64,000 nt of DNA from Solirubrobacteraceae bacterium (GTDB taxonomy: Bacteria; Actinomycetota; Thermoleophilia; Solirubrobacterales; Solirubrobacteraceae): positions 62,001 through 126,000 of the forward strand of contig JALNWQ010000004.1 of assembly GCA_023230855.1 (NCBI GenBank), in the 5' to 3' direction. The notes beneath the pieces were generated by a model. That model searched no databases. It had not been told where the DNA came from and was given only the letters and a program-made list of their open reading frames with translations. Every line of letters begins with the position of its first letter. Position 1 is the stretch's first letter. Positions 1-8,205 of the stretch are shown in pieces. Made by a program: the position numbers and the translations under genes.

Positions 1-858
1 CGTCACGCCGACGGCTGCCCGGCCGGCCCGCTGGACTCCGAGACGTGGCCGTGCCCCGACGTCCAGCGCCGCCACGACGAGGGCCTGCGGCACGTCGCGT
101 TCGCGATCGCACGCCGGGGCATGGTGGCGGTCGCGCCGGACCTCGCGGCGGCGTTCACCGGCGGCTGGGGCGAGCCCGACGACCGGCGTCGGTGGCCCCG
201 CATCGTCGACCGCACGCTCACCGCGCTGGCGCAGGCGAGCGCCGCGGCCCCGGGCGACGCGCCGCCGTTCGGGGTCGAGCTGTCCGGCCGGATCGCGCTG
301 CGCCGGATCGGCGTGCTCGGCCACTCGCGCAGCGGGGCCAACGCCGTGCGGGCGGCACGGTCGCGCGATCGTCCGGCCGCCCGGACCGCGGCGCGGATCG
401 CCGCCGGTCGCGGGCCGTGGCGGTCGCTCCTGCTCCTGACGCCGACCGGCGACGGCGGACGGGTCCCGGCGGGCGTCCCGACGACGGTCGTCCTCGCCGA
501 CTGCGACGGCGACGTCGGCGACGAGGGCGCCGCGTACCTCCGCGCGGCCCGCCGACGGACGCCCGCGCCCCGGCTGCTGCAGGTCACGCTCCGCGGCGCG
601 AACCACAACTTCTTCAACCGGACGCTGGCCCGGTCCGGGTTCGACGACGCGCCGCTCGAGGTCCGACGGTGCCGTCGGTCGCGACGCCTGCGGGCGCCGG
701 CCCAGCAGCGGTGGATCGCCCGCGTCGCGGCGACCCACTTCGCGGTGACGCTCCGGTCCGCGCCGCGTCCGACGTGGCTCCGGCGGTCGGCCGACGCCCC
801 CCGCCGGATCGCGGGTCTGCCGGTGGCCGCCCGTTGGGCGCGGTCGTCAGAGGACTAG
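1..858 (+). CDS. alpha/beta hydrolase, 5'-truncated by window edge
   Basis: The reading frame is open from the first base and ends at TAG 856-858, so only the C-terminal 285 residues are seen; the start lies outside the window. A nucleophile elbow GHSRSG (visible residues 107-112) follows a hydrophobic strand, and a later ADCDGD stretch and an ANHNFF stretch fit the acidic and histidine members of an alpha/beta-hydrolase triad. The usual G-x-S-x-G is slightly altered (the last Gly is preceded by Ser). The visible N-terminus contains GCPAG and WPCP, so paired cysteines may form a disulfide, suggesting an exported enzyme. The substrate cannot be told. The stop codon overlaps a TAGCAT hexamer 9 nt before the carbonic anhydrase start. 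Confidence 0.6.
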   Translation, partial: RHADGCPAGPLDSETWPCPDVQRRHDEGLRHVAFAIARRGMVAVAPDLAAAFTGGWGEPDDRRRWPRIVDRTLTALAQASAAAPGDAPPFGVELSGRIALRRIGVLGHSRSGANAVRAARSRDRPAARTAARIAAGRGPWRSLLLLTPTGDGGRVPAGVPTTVVLADCDGDVGDEGAAYLRAARRRTPAPRLLQVTLRGANHNFFNRTLARSGFDDAPLEVRRCRRSRRLRAPAQQRWIARVAATHFAVTLRSAPRPTWLRRSADAPRRIAGLPVAARWARSSED

Positions 859-870
859 CATCCGTCGGCG

Positions 871-1380
871 ATGCCTGACGACGACGTTCCCCAGATCCCC
901 GAGCTCCTCGCCAACGCCGACACGTTCCACACGAAGTACACGCCGTACGACACGCCCCGTCCGCGGCTGCGCGTCGCGGTCGTCACGTGCATGGACGCGC
1001 GGATGGACCTGTTCGGGCTGTTCGGGCTCACGACGGGGGACGCGCACCTCATCCGCAACGCGGGCGGCGTCGCCACCGACGACGTGATCCGATCGCTGGC
1101 GATCAGTCAGCGGATGCTCGGCACCCGCGAGATCATCCTGCTGCACCACACGCAGTGCGGCCAGCTGACGTACAACGACGACGACCTGCGCAACGAGCTG
1201 CTGTCGGAGACCGGCTACAAGCCGGCGTGGGCGCCGGAGTCGTTCAACGACCTGGACGAGGACCTGCGCCAGTCGATGCGGCGCGTCCTCGCCAGCCCGT
1301 TCCTCCTCCACAGGGACCGGGTCCGCGGGTTCGTCTTCCAGGTCGAGGACGGCACCGTCCGCGAGGTCACCGTCGACTGA
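871..1380 (+). CDS. beta-class carbonic anhydrase
   Basis: 169 residues; interconverts CO2 and bicarbonate in the cytoplasm. Zinc-site motifs of beta-carbonic anhydrases are visible: Cys40 in the CMDARMD motif with the Asp42-Arg44 dyad, and His93/Cys96 in HHTQCG. The length and the short, compact form match the small actinobacterial type (like Mycobacterium tuberculosis Rv1284). The gene begins 13 nt after the upstream hydrolase stop, with TAGCAT at 856-861 as a possible -10 box. It is followed by a convergent ferredoxin. All expected metal ligands are present, so it should be active. Confidence 0.93.
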   Translation: MPDDDVPQIPELLANADTFHTKYTPYDTPRPRLRVAVVTCMDARMDLFGLFGLTTGDAHLIRNAGGVATDDVIRSLAISQRMLGTREIILLHHTQCGQLTYNDDDLRNELLSETGYKPAWAPESFNDLDEDLRQSMRRVLASPFLLHRDRVRGFVFQVEDGTVREVTVD

Positions 1381-1392
1381 CGGCGGCGCCGC

Positions 1393-1656
1393 TCAGGCGC
1401 TCTGGAAGTACTGCACCGCCGCGTCGACGAAGCTCGTCCACTCGTCGGGGACCTGGTCCTCGGCGAAGATGGCGTCGACCGGGCAGGCCTCGACGCACGC
1501 GTCGCAGTCGATGCACTCGTCCGGGTCGATGTAGAGCTGCTTGACCGAGTCGTAGTCCGGCTCGTCGGGCGTCGGGTGGATGCAGTCGACGGGACACACC
1601 TCGGTGCAGGAGTTGTCCTTGGTGCCGACGCAGGGCTCGGCGATGACGTAGGCCAT
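1393..1656 (-). CDS. fdxA: 7Fe ferredoxin (3Fe-4S/4Fe-4S)
   Basis: 87 residues from the ATG at 1656; a longer in-frame ATG at 1704 only adds a non-conserved leader. It begins MAYVIAEPC, the classic start of actinobacterial FdxA. The N-terminal cluster region has C-x7-C-x3-CP spacing (CVGTKDNSCTEVCP), typical of a 3Fe-4S site, and the second CIDCDACVEACP motif binds a 4Fe-4S cluster. It is a soluble low-potential electron carrier; such ferredoxins often serve P450s, and a P450 lies 26 kb away, but partnership is inference only. GAGG lies upstream of the chosen start. Confidence 0.93.
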   Translation of the reverse strand: MAYVIAEPCVGTKDNSCTEVCPVDCIHPTPDEPDYDSVKQLYIDPDECIDCDACVEACPVDAIFAEDQVPDEWTSFVDAAVQYFQSA

Positions 1657-1806
1657 GGCGGGCGTGGTCCTCGATGGTTCGTCGTTGACGCGAGCGACGA
1701 TCATACGGTCCGGGAGGTGCGTCGAGGTCGTCGGTCCGACGACCGTTCGATCACCGCTTGGTCCGACTCACCGAACGCGCTCGAGTGAGGGTGACCGAAC
1801 TCTCGA

Positions 1807-1831
1807 GGTGCGTCGGGGCGAGCGACGCACC
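1807..1831 (-). terminator. stem-loop after amidase gene
   Basis: Perfect 9-bp inverted repeat (GGTGCGTCG / CGACGCACC) around a 7-nt loop, 16 nt downstream of the amidase stop. No T-tract, as is common in GC-rich actinobacteria. Confidence 0.55.
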
Positions 1832-1846
1832 CGTCGCGGCGTCGCG

Positions 1847-3328
1847 TCACCCGACGGCCGGTGCCGGCGTGCGGTCCGCCCACGGCCGGGCGACCTCGAG
1901 CTCCGCGGCGAGCTCCAGCAGCACGTCCTCTCCGGCGGGCGGCCCGACGAGCTGGACCCCGACCGGCAGGCCGGCCGCGTCGTCGTCGCCCCCGCGCACC
2001 CACAGCGGGAGGCTGATCGCCGGGCTCCCGATGACGTTGGCGATCGCGGCGTAGGGCGAGAAGTGGGCGCCGCGACGGAACCCGTCCATCGGATCGGGTC
2101 CGTCCGGGTCGAGCGCGTCGACCGGCACCGGCGCGGTCCCCAGCGTCGGGGTGAGGATCACGTCCCATCCGCGCCGCCCGTCCGCCCCGCACTGCCACCC
2201 GACGACCTGTCGCCCGACGGCCTGGATCCGCGCGTCGAGGACGAGGTGGTCGACCGCCCCGATCCCCCGGGCACGGTCCGCGAGCGCCACGCTCAGCGCC
2301 TCGAGGTCGCCGGGCCCGGCCGGACGCCCGACCTGCCACTCCAGCGCCCGGATCTGCACCCCGATCATCACCGCCCAGTAGTCGGTGAAGAGGTCCAGCA
2401 GCCCCGCGCCGGCCCACGGCGGCGTGACCTCCTCGACCTCGTGGCCCAGATCGGACAGCAGGTCGGCGGTGCGCCGGACCGCGGCGACGTCCTCGGGCGA
2501 CGGCGCGCCCTCGAGCACGGGCTCGGTGGTGACCGCCACCCGTCGGCGCGGGGCTCCGCCGCCCCCGCCCCGGACCGCTGCCGCGGCGAACGGCTCGGCG
2601 GGTGGCGGGGCCCAGGTCGCGTCTCCGACGGCCGGCCCGGCGATGACGTCGAGCGTGGCCGCCGCATCGGCCACCGTGCGGACGAGCATCCCGTCGGTGG
2701 CGAGCAGATGGTGGCCCAGCCCGGGGGCCATCGAGATCCGTCCGCGCTGCGGCTTGAGCCCGACGAGCCCGCAGCAGGCGGCGGGGATCCGGATCGACCC
2801 GCCGCCGTCGTTGCCGTGCGCCACCGGGACCATCCCGGCGGCGACCGCGGCGGCCGCCCCGCCCGACGATCCGCCGGCGGTGCGGCCCGGGTCCCACGGG
2901 TTGCGGGTGACGCCGAACGCCCGCGACCGGGTGACCGGGGTGATCGCCCACTCCGGGAGCTTCGTCGCGCCGACGAGGACGAACCCCGCCCGACGCAGGC
3001 GCGCGACGACCTCGTCGTCCTGCTCCGCGACGAGCCCGGCGGTGAACGCCGACCCGTGCCCGGTGCGGTGACCCGCCACCGCCCGGTTGTCCTTGACCGC
3101 CGTCGGCACCCCCGCGAACGGCCGCGGGTCGCCCGGTCCGACCGCCGCCGCCTGCTCGAGCGCCTCGTCCGCCCACGTGTCGACGAACGCCCCGAGCCCG
3201 TCGTCGACCGCCGCGACCCGGTCGAGCGCGGCCCGGACGAGGTCGACGGCCGCGACCTCGCCGGAGCGGACGAGCGCCGCGAGGTCGACCGCGGAGCGCC
3301 GCAGCAGGTCGGGATCGACGGTGCCCAT
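1847..3328 (-). CDS. amidase signature family hydrolase
   Basis: 493 residues from the ATG at 3328. The Ser-cisSer-Lys triad of the amidase signature family is complete: Lys79 (PTAVKDN), Ser154 in GGSSGG and Ser178 in GGGSIR, the same spacing as GatA subunits. It is probably a stand-alone carboxylic amide hydrolase, because no gatB or gatC is nearby and the loop after Ser178 is not GatA-like enough to claim tRNA amidotransferase. A TACCGT box (3340-3335) lies 6 nt before the ATG with no Shine-Dalgarno, suggesting a leaderless transcript. Longer in-frame starts reach into the citrate synthase upstream region and lack conservation. Substrate unknown. Confidence 0.88.
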   Translation of the reverse strand: MGTVDPDLLRRSAVDLAALVRSGEVAAVDLVRAALDRVAAVDDGLGAFVDTWADEALEQAAAVGPGDPRPFAGVPTAVKDNRAVAGHRTGHGSAFTAGLVAEQDDEVVARLRRAGFVLVGATKLPEWAITPVTRSRAFGVTRNPWDPGRTAGGSSGGAAAAVAAGMVPVAHGNDGGGSIRIPAACCGLVGLKPQRGRISMAPGLGHHLLATDGMLVRTVADAAATLDVIAGPAVGDATWAPPPAEPFAAAAVRGGGGGAPRRRVAVTTEPVLEGAPSPEDVAAVRRTADLLSDLGHEVEEVTPPWAGAGLLDLFTDYWAVMIGVQIRALEWQVGRPAGPGDLEALSVALADRARGIGAVDHLVLDARIQAVGRQVVGWQCGADGRRGWDVILTPTLGTAPVPVDALDPDGPDPMDGFRRGAHFSPYAAIANVIGSPAISLPLWVRGGDDDAAGLPVGVQLVGPPAGEDVLLELAAELEVARPWADRTPAPAVG

Positions 3329-3455
3329 GCGGCGACGGTAGCGCGCCGTGCCCGACGGGGCTCGAAACGCGAGCGGCCGCGGACTAAGCTGGCGAGTCGC
3401 GGGCGCCACGGCCGCCGGTGTCGCGACGGGTCCGCCGAACGACGGGAGCATGCGC

Positions 3456-4535
3456 ATGACCGAGGTGCAGTCCGGCCTGGAGGGCGTCGTCGCCTTCGCC
3501 ACGACGATCGCGGAGCCCGACCGCGAGGGCGGTGCGCTCCGCTACCGCGGCGTCGACATCGAGGACCTCGTCGGCCACGTGCCGTACGAGCGGGTGTGGG
3601 GGCTCCTCGTCGACGGGTCGTTCGACCCGGGCCTGCCGTTCGCCGAGCCGCACCCGTTGAGCGTCCGCTCCGGCGACCCGCGCGTCGACGTGCAGGCGGC
3701 GCTCGCGATGCTCGCCCCCGAGTGGGGGTTCAAGCCGCTCATCGACACCACCGACGACGTCGCCCGCGACGAGCTGGCCCGCGCGTCGGTCATGGCGCTG
3801 TCGTTCGTCGCCCAGTCGGCGCGCGGCGGCGGGCAGCCCCCGGTGCCGCAGTCCGACATCGACGCCGGTCGCACCGTCGCCGAGCGGTTCCTCCTGCGCT
3901 GGCGTGGCGAGCTCGATCCGCAGCACGCCAAGGCGATCGACGCGTACTGGATCTCGGCCGCCGAGCACGGCATGAACGCGTCGACGTTCACGGCCCGCGT
4001 CACGGCGTCGACCGGGGCGGACGTCGCCGCCGCGCTGTCGTCGGCGGTCGGCGCGCTGTCCGGACCGCTGCACGGCGGCGCGCCGTCGCGGGTGCTGGCG
4101 ATGCTCGACGGCGTCGAGCGGCGCGGCGACGCGACCGCCTGGGTGAAGGACGCCCTGGACCGCGGCGAGCGGCTCATGGGGTTCGGCCATCGCGTGTACC
4201 GGGCCGAGGACCCGCGGGCCCGGGTGCTGCGGCGCACGTCGAAGGAGATCGGCGCCGGCCGCTACGAGGTGGCCGAGGCGCTGGAGCGCGCCGCGCTCGA
4301 GGAGCTGCGGGCGCGCAAGCCCGACCGGGTGCTCGCGACGAACGTCGAGTTCTGGTCGGCGGTGGTGCTCGACACCGCCGCGGTCCCGGCCGACCTCTTC
4401 ACCCCGCTCTTCACCTGCGCGCGCGTCGCCGGGTGGTCGGCGCACATCCTCGAGCAGAAGCGCGAGGGCCGCCTCATCCGCCCGTCGGCGCTCTACGTCG
4501 GCGAGGGACCGCGGCCGGTCGACGCGGTGGGGTGA
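3456..4535 (+). CDS. citrate synthase (type II, actinobacterial CitA-like)
   Basis: 359 residues; condenses oxaloacetate (or a homologue) with acetyl- or propionyl-CoA. Catalytic histidines are visible in SGPLHGGAP and MGFGHRVYRAEDPRA. At the position of the third catalytic residue, normally Asp in NVD, this protein has NVEFWS, i.e. glutamate; I recall that actinobacterial citrate synthase 2 proteins share this, so it is probably a family trait rather than damage. The ATG at 3456 is chosen because GGGAG lies 7 nt upstream; the ATG at 3450 would be too close. It converges on the DUF2505 gene with a shared terminator. Confidence 0.88.
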   Translation: MTEVQSGLEGVVAFATTIAEPDREGGALRYRGVDIEDLVGHVPYERVWGLLVDGSFDPGLPFAEPHPLSVRSGDPRVDVQAALAMLAPEWGFKPLIDTTDDVARDELARASVMALSFVAQSARGGGQPPVPQSDIDAGRTVAERFLLRWRGELDPQHAKAIDAYWISAAEHGMNASTFTARVTASTGADVAAALSSAVGALSGPLHGGAPSRVLAMLDGVERRGDATAWVKDALDRGERLMGFGHRVYRAEDPRARVLRRTSKEIGAGRYEVAEALERAALEELRARKPDRVLATNVEFWSAVVLDTAAVPADLFTPLFTCARVAGWSAHILEQKREGRLIRPSALYVGEGPRPVDAVG

Positions 4536-4562
4536 GCGGCGGGGCGCGACCCGCGCCGCTCA
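4533..4562. terminator. bidirectional terminator formed by two stop codons
   Basis: An 8-bp stem TGAGCGGC/GCCGCTCA spans the 24-nt gap between the convergent citrate synthase and DUF2505 genes. The TGA of one gene and the complement of the TGA of the other form the outer ends of the stem. Confidence 0.6.
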
Positions 4563-5051
4563 GCCGGCGACGCGCGCGGCGATCCAGACCTGGTCCTCGG
4601 CGAGGGCCTTCGACGTCTCGTTCGCGGCGAAGTCGGCGAGCTTGCCGCCGATGAGCGGCACGTTCGCCTTCGCCTCCGCGGCGATGACCTCGCGCACGCC
4701 GTCGCCGTCGGGGGTGACGGTGCGGGTGCCGACCAGCGACACCCGGGCCGGCGAGATCTCGGCCGACCACTCTGCGACGAGGCGGTCGCCGTCGCGACGC
4801 CACGTCTCGTCGAGGTTGACGGTGTTGCTCGGGCCGGCGATCTTCTTCGCGAAGGAGGGCACGTCGACCTCCTCCTTGCGGCGGACCTTGAACCGGACGA
4901 CGTCGCCGGTCGCGTCGTGCTCGAGCACCTCGACCTCCTTGGCGCCCAGGGCCTCGAACTTCTCCTTCACGGCCACGGGGTCGGTGACGACGGCCCACAC
5001 GGCGTCGGCGCCGGCGGCGTAGGTGGCCTGGACGGTGAACGACTTCGACAT
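4560..5051 (-). CDS. DUF2505 family SRPBCC-fold protein
   Basis: 163 residues from ATG 5051, with GAGGAG 5 nt upstream (good Shine-Dalgarno). The sequence starts MSKSFTVQATYAAGADAVWA, typical of the DUF2505 group of START/SRPBCC-like proteins common in actinobacteria. The fold makes a hydrophobic ligand cavity; function is unknown. No membrane segment or signal peptide is present. It lies downstream of, and on the same strand as, the EamA gene, but a hairpin at 5120-5136 separates them, so it probably has its own promoter. Confidence 0.82.
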   Translation of the reverse strand: MSKSFTVQATYAAGADAVWAVVTDPVAVKEKFEALGAKEVEVLEHDATGDVVRFKVRRKEEVDVPSFAKKIAGPSNTVNLDETWRRDGDRLVAEWSAEISPARVSLVGTRTVTPDGDGVREVIAAEAKANVPLIGGKLADFAANETSKALAEDQVWIAARVAG

Positions 5052-5119
5052 CGGATCTCCTCGGACTCGCGGCGGCGACCCCCGCCGCCCGCGACCGGCA
5101 CTCTTCCAGACAGACAGGC

Positions 5120-5136
5120 CGGACACAATGTCCGGG
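5120..5136 (-). terminator. short hairpin between EamA and DUF2505 genes
   Basis: CCGGACA/TGTCCGG with a 3-nt loop, 4 nt after the EamA stop and 68 nt before the DUF2505 start. It can act as terminator or as an operator; the arms resemble those of the palindrome near the Crp-type gene at 17232. Confidence 0.4.
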
Positions 5137-5139
5137 CGG

Positions 5140-6081
5140 TCAGGCGGGCGCAGCCGTCACGGGCACGCGCTCGCGGGACGCCCGCGCGCCCCACGTGACG
5201 CCCCCGACGATGAGCGCGGCGCCGACGAGTTGCGCGACCGGCGGTACGCGACCGGCGACGATCGCGGCGTAGAGCACGGCGAAGACCGTCTCCGACGCGA
5301 TGAGCATGCCGAGCAGCGCGACGGGCACGACGACGCTCGCGCGGCTCCACATCCACGTGGCCACCCACGACGAGCCGACCCCGAGCACCACCGACCAGGC
5401 GACGAGGGCGACCCACGCGTCGAGGTCCGGCGTCGCGTCGGGCCCGTCGAGCACGACGAGCAGCCCGACCGCGGGCAGCGTCACCACGGTGCCGACGCCC
5501 AGCAAGGACGTCCACAGGACCGTGTCGGTGTCGGGCCGGGACGCCAGGTAGGTCGCGCCGACGAGGCCGTAGACGAGCCACGACGCGAGCGCGGCCCCGG
5601 CCAGGGCCAGCCCCCAGACCGACGATCCCCCGGCGTCGACGGCGGCCGCCCACCCGGCGGCCGCGATGCCCGCCGCGATGACGAGCGCCGGGCCGGCGAT
5701 CGCGGCCCACCGCACCGTCCGCCGGTGCAGGTTCCCCACCACCGCCATCGCCACCGGCAGCGCGCCGATCACCAGCGCCACCGGCGCCGACCCCGCCACC
5801 GCGACGGCCGCCGCGAGCAGCAGGAAGAACGCGGTGTTGCCGGCGAGCCCCAGCCCGACGATCCGGGCCCGGTCGACCCGGTCGAGGCGCCGACGCGGAT
5901 CGTGCCGCCGCACGACGAGCACCACCACCGAGCAGAGACCGAAGACGAGGAACCGCCCGAGCGTGATCTCGGCCGCCCCGAACGGCTCGACCTGCGCCGG
6001 CCCGACGAACGCCAGCGCCCAGAGCGCCCCGGCGCCCAGGCCCAGCGCGACGCCGGCGGCACGCCCTCCCGGCGGCGTCAC
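5140..6081 (-). CDS. EamA/DMT-superfamily transporter
   Basis: 313 residues, start GTG 6081, whose GTGA overlaps the TGA stop of the DUF2237 gene by 4 nt (translational coupling). About ten hydrophobic helices in two five-helix halves fit the EamA drug/metabolite exporter family (length about 300). The second half carries the typical GVGSSWVATWMWSRAS and ASETVFAVLYA segments. It is an inner-membrane exporter or permease of unknown substrate. Longer upstream frames run through the DUF2237 gene and are rejected. Confidence 0.85.
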   Translation of the reverse strand: MTPPGGRAAGVALGLGAGALWALAFVGPAQVEPFGAAEITLGRFLVFGLCSVVVLVVRRHDPRRRLDRVDRARIVGLGLAGNTAFFLLLAAAVAVAGSAPVALVIGALPVAMAVVGNLHRRTVRWAAIAGPALVIAAGIAAAGWAAAVDAGGSSVWGLALAGAALASWLVYGLVGATYLASRPDTDTVLWTSLLGVGTVVTLPAVGLLVVLDGPDATPDLDAWVALVAWSVVLGVGSSWVATWMWSRASVVVPVALLGMLIASETVFAVLYAAIVAGRVPPVAQLVGAALIVGGVTWGARASRERVPVTAAPA

Positions 6082-6476
6082 GCCCGATCGGTGCCCGGGT
6101 CCGACGCCGCCGCCCCCCCGCCGTGCGCGTGCGCCCGCAGGTCGGCGAGCGACACGACGTCGAGCGCACGCTCGTGGCACGCCGCGAGCACCACCGGCGG
6201 GGCCATCCCGTCCAGGCGGGCCTGCTCCCAGCGCGACGCGCACAGGCACCACCGGTCGCCGGGCCGCAACCCCGGGAATCCGTCCCGCGCGGTCGACAGG
6301 TCGTTGCCCTGGAACGCGGTGTAGCGCAGGAACCGCTCGGTCATCACCGCGCAGACGGTGTGCTGCCCGACGTCGAGCGGGTGGAACATGCACGCGCCGG
6401 TCCGTGCCCATCCCGTCAGCGGATCGATGCCGCAGACGGCCAGCTCGCCGCCGAGGACGTTCCGTGCCGAGGCCAT
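6078..6476 (-). CDS. DUF2237 family protein
   Basis: 132 residues. Contains the hallmarks of DUF2237: MASARNVLGGEL start, CMFHPLDVGQHTVCAVMT, FLRYTAFQGNDLSTA and GDRWCLCASRWEQA. These small soluble proteins are widespread and conserved but of unknown role. It overlaps the EamA transporter by 4 nt and forms a two-gene operon with it. Cysteines in GACMF, VCAV and WCLCASRW might bind metal; that is inference. No clear Shine-Dalgarno precedes the ATG. Confidence 0.85.
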   Translation of the reverse strand: MASARNVLGGELAVCGIDPLTGWARTGACMFHPLDVGQHTVCAVMTERFLRYTAFQGNDLSTARDGFPGLRPGDRWCLCASRWEQARLDGMAPPVVLAACHERALDVVSLADLRAHAHGGGAAASDPGTDRA

Positions 6477-6529
6477 GCGGGAGGTCTACCCGACGCGACG
6501 GCGATGGCGTCCCGCCCCCGTTCCCGCGA

Positions 6530-7498
6530 TCAGATCACCGCCGCGACGAACCGCCGGACCTCGTCGGCGAACCGCGTCGCCCCCGGCTCCTCCATCGGCA
6601 GGTGCCCGCACCGCTCCAGCTCGACGAACCGCGTGGGACCGGCGATCCGGTCGAGGAACGCGCGGCTCACCGCGGTCGGGGTCCAGCGGTCGTCGCCCGG
6701 GTGGGCGAGCAGGACGGGGGCGTGACGCCAGTCCTCGGGCTCGACCGCCGGGACGTACGACAGGTACGACCGCAGGAAGCCCAGGCGGATGGAGCTGCCG
6801 GTGCCTCGGTGGTCGGCCCGCAGGGCACGGACGACGTCGCGGTCGTTGGCGATCGCGGTCGTGTTGGCGACGGCGGCCAGGGGCACGCGCAGGCGGTCCA
6901 GCACCCGCGGGGCGAGCCCCGGCAGCGCGGCGGATCGGCCCTGCCACGCCCACCGACCCATCACCGCGCGGGCCGCCGGCGCCCGCGGGTCCAGGAGCGT
7001 CGTCGCCACGACCCCGGCCACCGTGGCGGGCGGCAGCGTCGCGGCGGCGTGCCAGCCGAGCAGCCCGCCGACGCTCATCCCGAGCAGGAGCACCGGCCGG
7101 TCGTGCCGGGCCCGCTCGGCGCGGACGAGGTCGGCGACGAGCGCCACCCAGTCGTCGTAGCGGCAGCGCGCGGCCGGGGCGTCGGTCAGGCCGTACCCGG
7201 GCAGGTCCGGCATGACCGCCTCGTAGCCGGCGTCGGCGACGATCCGGCCGGCGCTCGCGAGCAGCCGTCCGTGGCCACCGCCGCCGTGGAGCACGATGAC
7301 CGTCGCCCGCGCGTCGGGCCGGCGGTAGCGGTCGAGGTGCACGTGGACGTCGCGCCACCACCAGCCCTCCTCGTCCGGCTCGTGCCCCAGGACCCGCATC
7401 GACTCCGGCAGCAGCGGCTGGACCGCGCGCCAGGCGGCGTGGTCGGTGGCGTACGTGGCGGGCGGCGGGCCGCCCGGCGGGGATGGGGTAGGCTCCAT
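6530..7498 (-). CDS. alpha/beta hydrolase under TetR-type control
   Basis: 322 residues. Oxyanion HGGGGHGR and nucleophile elbow LGMSVGGLLG place it in the alpha/beta-hydrolase fold; VLLAHPGDDRWTP gives the acidic residue and RCGHLPMEEPG the histidine. The PGYGLTDAP cap region resembles small-molecule esterases or lactonases. It is divergent from a TetR gene; a perfect 16-bp palindrome lies 10 nt before its start, so it is very likely the regulator's target. No signal peptide. Substrate unknown. Confidence 0.82.
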   Translation of the reverse strand: MEPTPSPPGGPPPATYATDHAAWRAVQPLLPESMRVLGHEPDEEGWWWRDVHVHLDRYRRPDARATVIVLHGGGGHGRLLASAGRIVADAGYEAVMPDLPGYGLTDAPAARCRYDDWVALVADLVRAERARHDRPVLLLGMSVGGLLGWHAAATLPPATVAGVVATTLLDPRAPAARAVMGRWAWQGRSAALPGLAPRVLDRLRVPLAAVANTTAIANDRDVVRALRADHRGTGSSIRLGFLRSYLSYVPAVEPEDWRHAPVLLAHPGDDRWTPTAVSRAFLDRIAGPTRFVELERCGHLPMEEPGATRFADEVRRFVAAVI

Positions 7499-7507
7499 GC
7501 ACCAAGT

Positions 7508-7523
7508 CTGAGCAATTGCTCAG
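7508..7523. promoter_or_regulatory. TetR operator palindrome
   Basis: CTGAGCAATTGCTCAG is a perfect 16-bp palindrome in the 47-bp gap between the divergent hydrolase and TetR genes. It is markedly AT-richer than its surroundings. Binding here would repress both genes. Confidence 0.75.
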
Positions 7524-7545
7524 GTCGTTGCCACTCGCGTTCCCG

Positions 7546-8205
7546 ATGCCCTCGCCGACCCGCCGCCGACGCCCGTCCCAGGGGCGTTCCCGCGCCACCG
7601 TCGAGGCGCTCGTCGAGGCGGCGGCTCAGGTCTTCGAGCGCCACGGGTACGCGGCGGGGACGACGAACCGGATCGCGGAGCGGGCCGGCGTGTCGATCGG
7701 GACGCTCTACCAGTACTTCGCCGACAAGGACGCGCTGCTCGTCGCCGTCGCCGAGGAGCATCTGCGGAGGGGGGCCGCGGCGCTCGTGCCGCTCGTCGCG
7801 ACGCTCGCCGACGACCCGCCACCGGCGCCCGCCGCCGCGCTGGGCGACCTGTTGCGCGCGATGCTCGCCCTCCACGTCGACCGGCCCCGCCTCCACCGGC
7901 TGCTGTTCGAGGAGGCGCCGCTGCCGGAGCGGATCGTCGACGGGGTCGTGGCGCTCGAGGCGGAGTTCGCCGGTCGCGTGGCCGATTGGCTCCGGCGGTC
8001 GCCGTCGGTGACCGTCGACGATGCGGACACGACCGCGTGGCTCCTCGTGCAGGCGATCGAGGGCCTCGTCCACCGCTGGGTGATCCACCCGCCGACGGCG
8101 GGCGACGACGAGCGGTTCGTCGCCGCGACGGTGGCGTTGCTCACGCACGGACTCGGTGGCGCCGTCCGGCCCGCGCCCCGGACGACGGCGGGCGGCGGGC
8201 GATGA
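7546..8205 (+). CDS. TetR-family repressor
   Basis: 219 residues from ATG 7546; the in-frame TTG at 7516 lies inside the operator and is rejected. The helix-turn-helix is at about residues 20-65 (RIAERAGVSIGTLYQYFADK), with a C-terminal ligand/dimerisation domain carrying the VTVDDADTTAWLLVQAIEGLVHRW segment. It probably represses the divergent hydrolase and itself via the 16-bp palindrome upstream. The stop overlaps the start of tag (ATGA), so the DNA-repair gene is co-transcribed with the repressor. Confidence 0.88.
   Translation: MPSPTRRRRPSQGRSRATVEALVEAAAQVFERHGYAAGTTNRIAERAGVSIGTLYQYFADKDALLVAVAEEHLRRGAAALVPLVATLADDPPPAPAAALGDLLRAMLALHVDRPRLHRLLFEEAPLPERIVDGVVALEAEFAGRVADWLRRSPSVTVDDADTTAWLLVQAIEGLVHRWVIHPPTAGDDERFVAATVALLTHGLGGAVRPAPRTTAGGGR

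Noticed and set aside
1847..3328. GatA subunit of Glu-tRNA amidotransferase
   Set aside because: Triad spacing is the same, but no gatB/gatC neighbours and the sequence after the nucleophile is not GatA-like; called general amidase.
1655..4654. 999-residue plus-strand open frame opposite the amidase and through citrate synthase
   Set aside because: Arg/Pro-rich antisense frame of very high GC; no family features; the real genes on both strands in this stretch have clear motifs.
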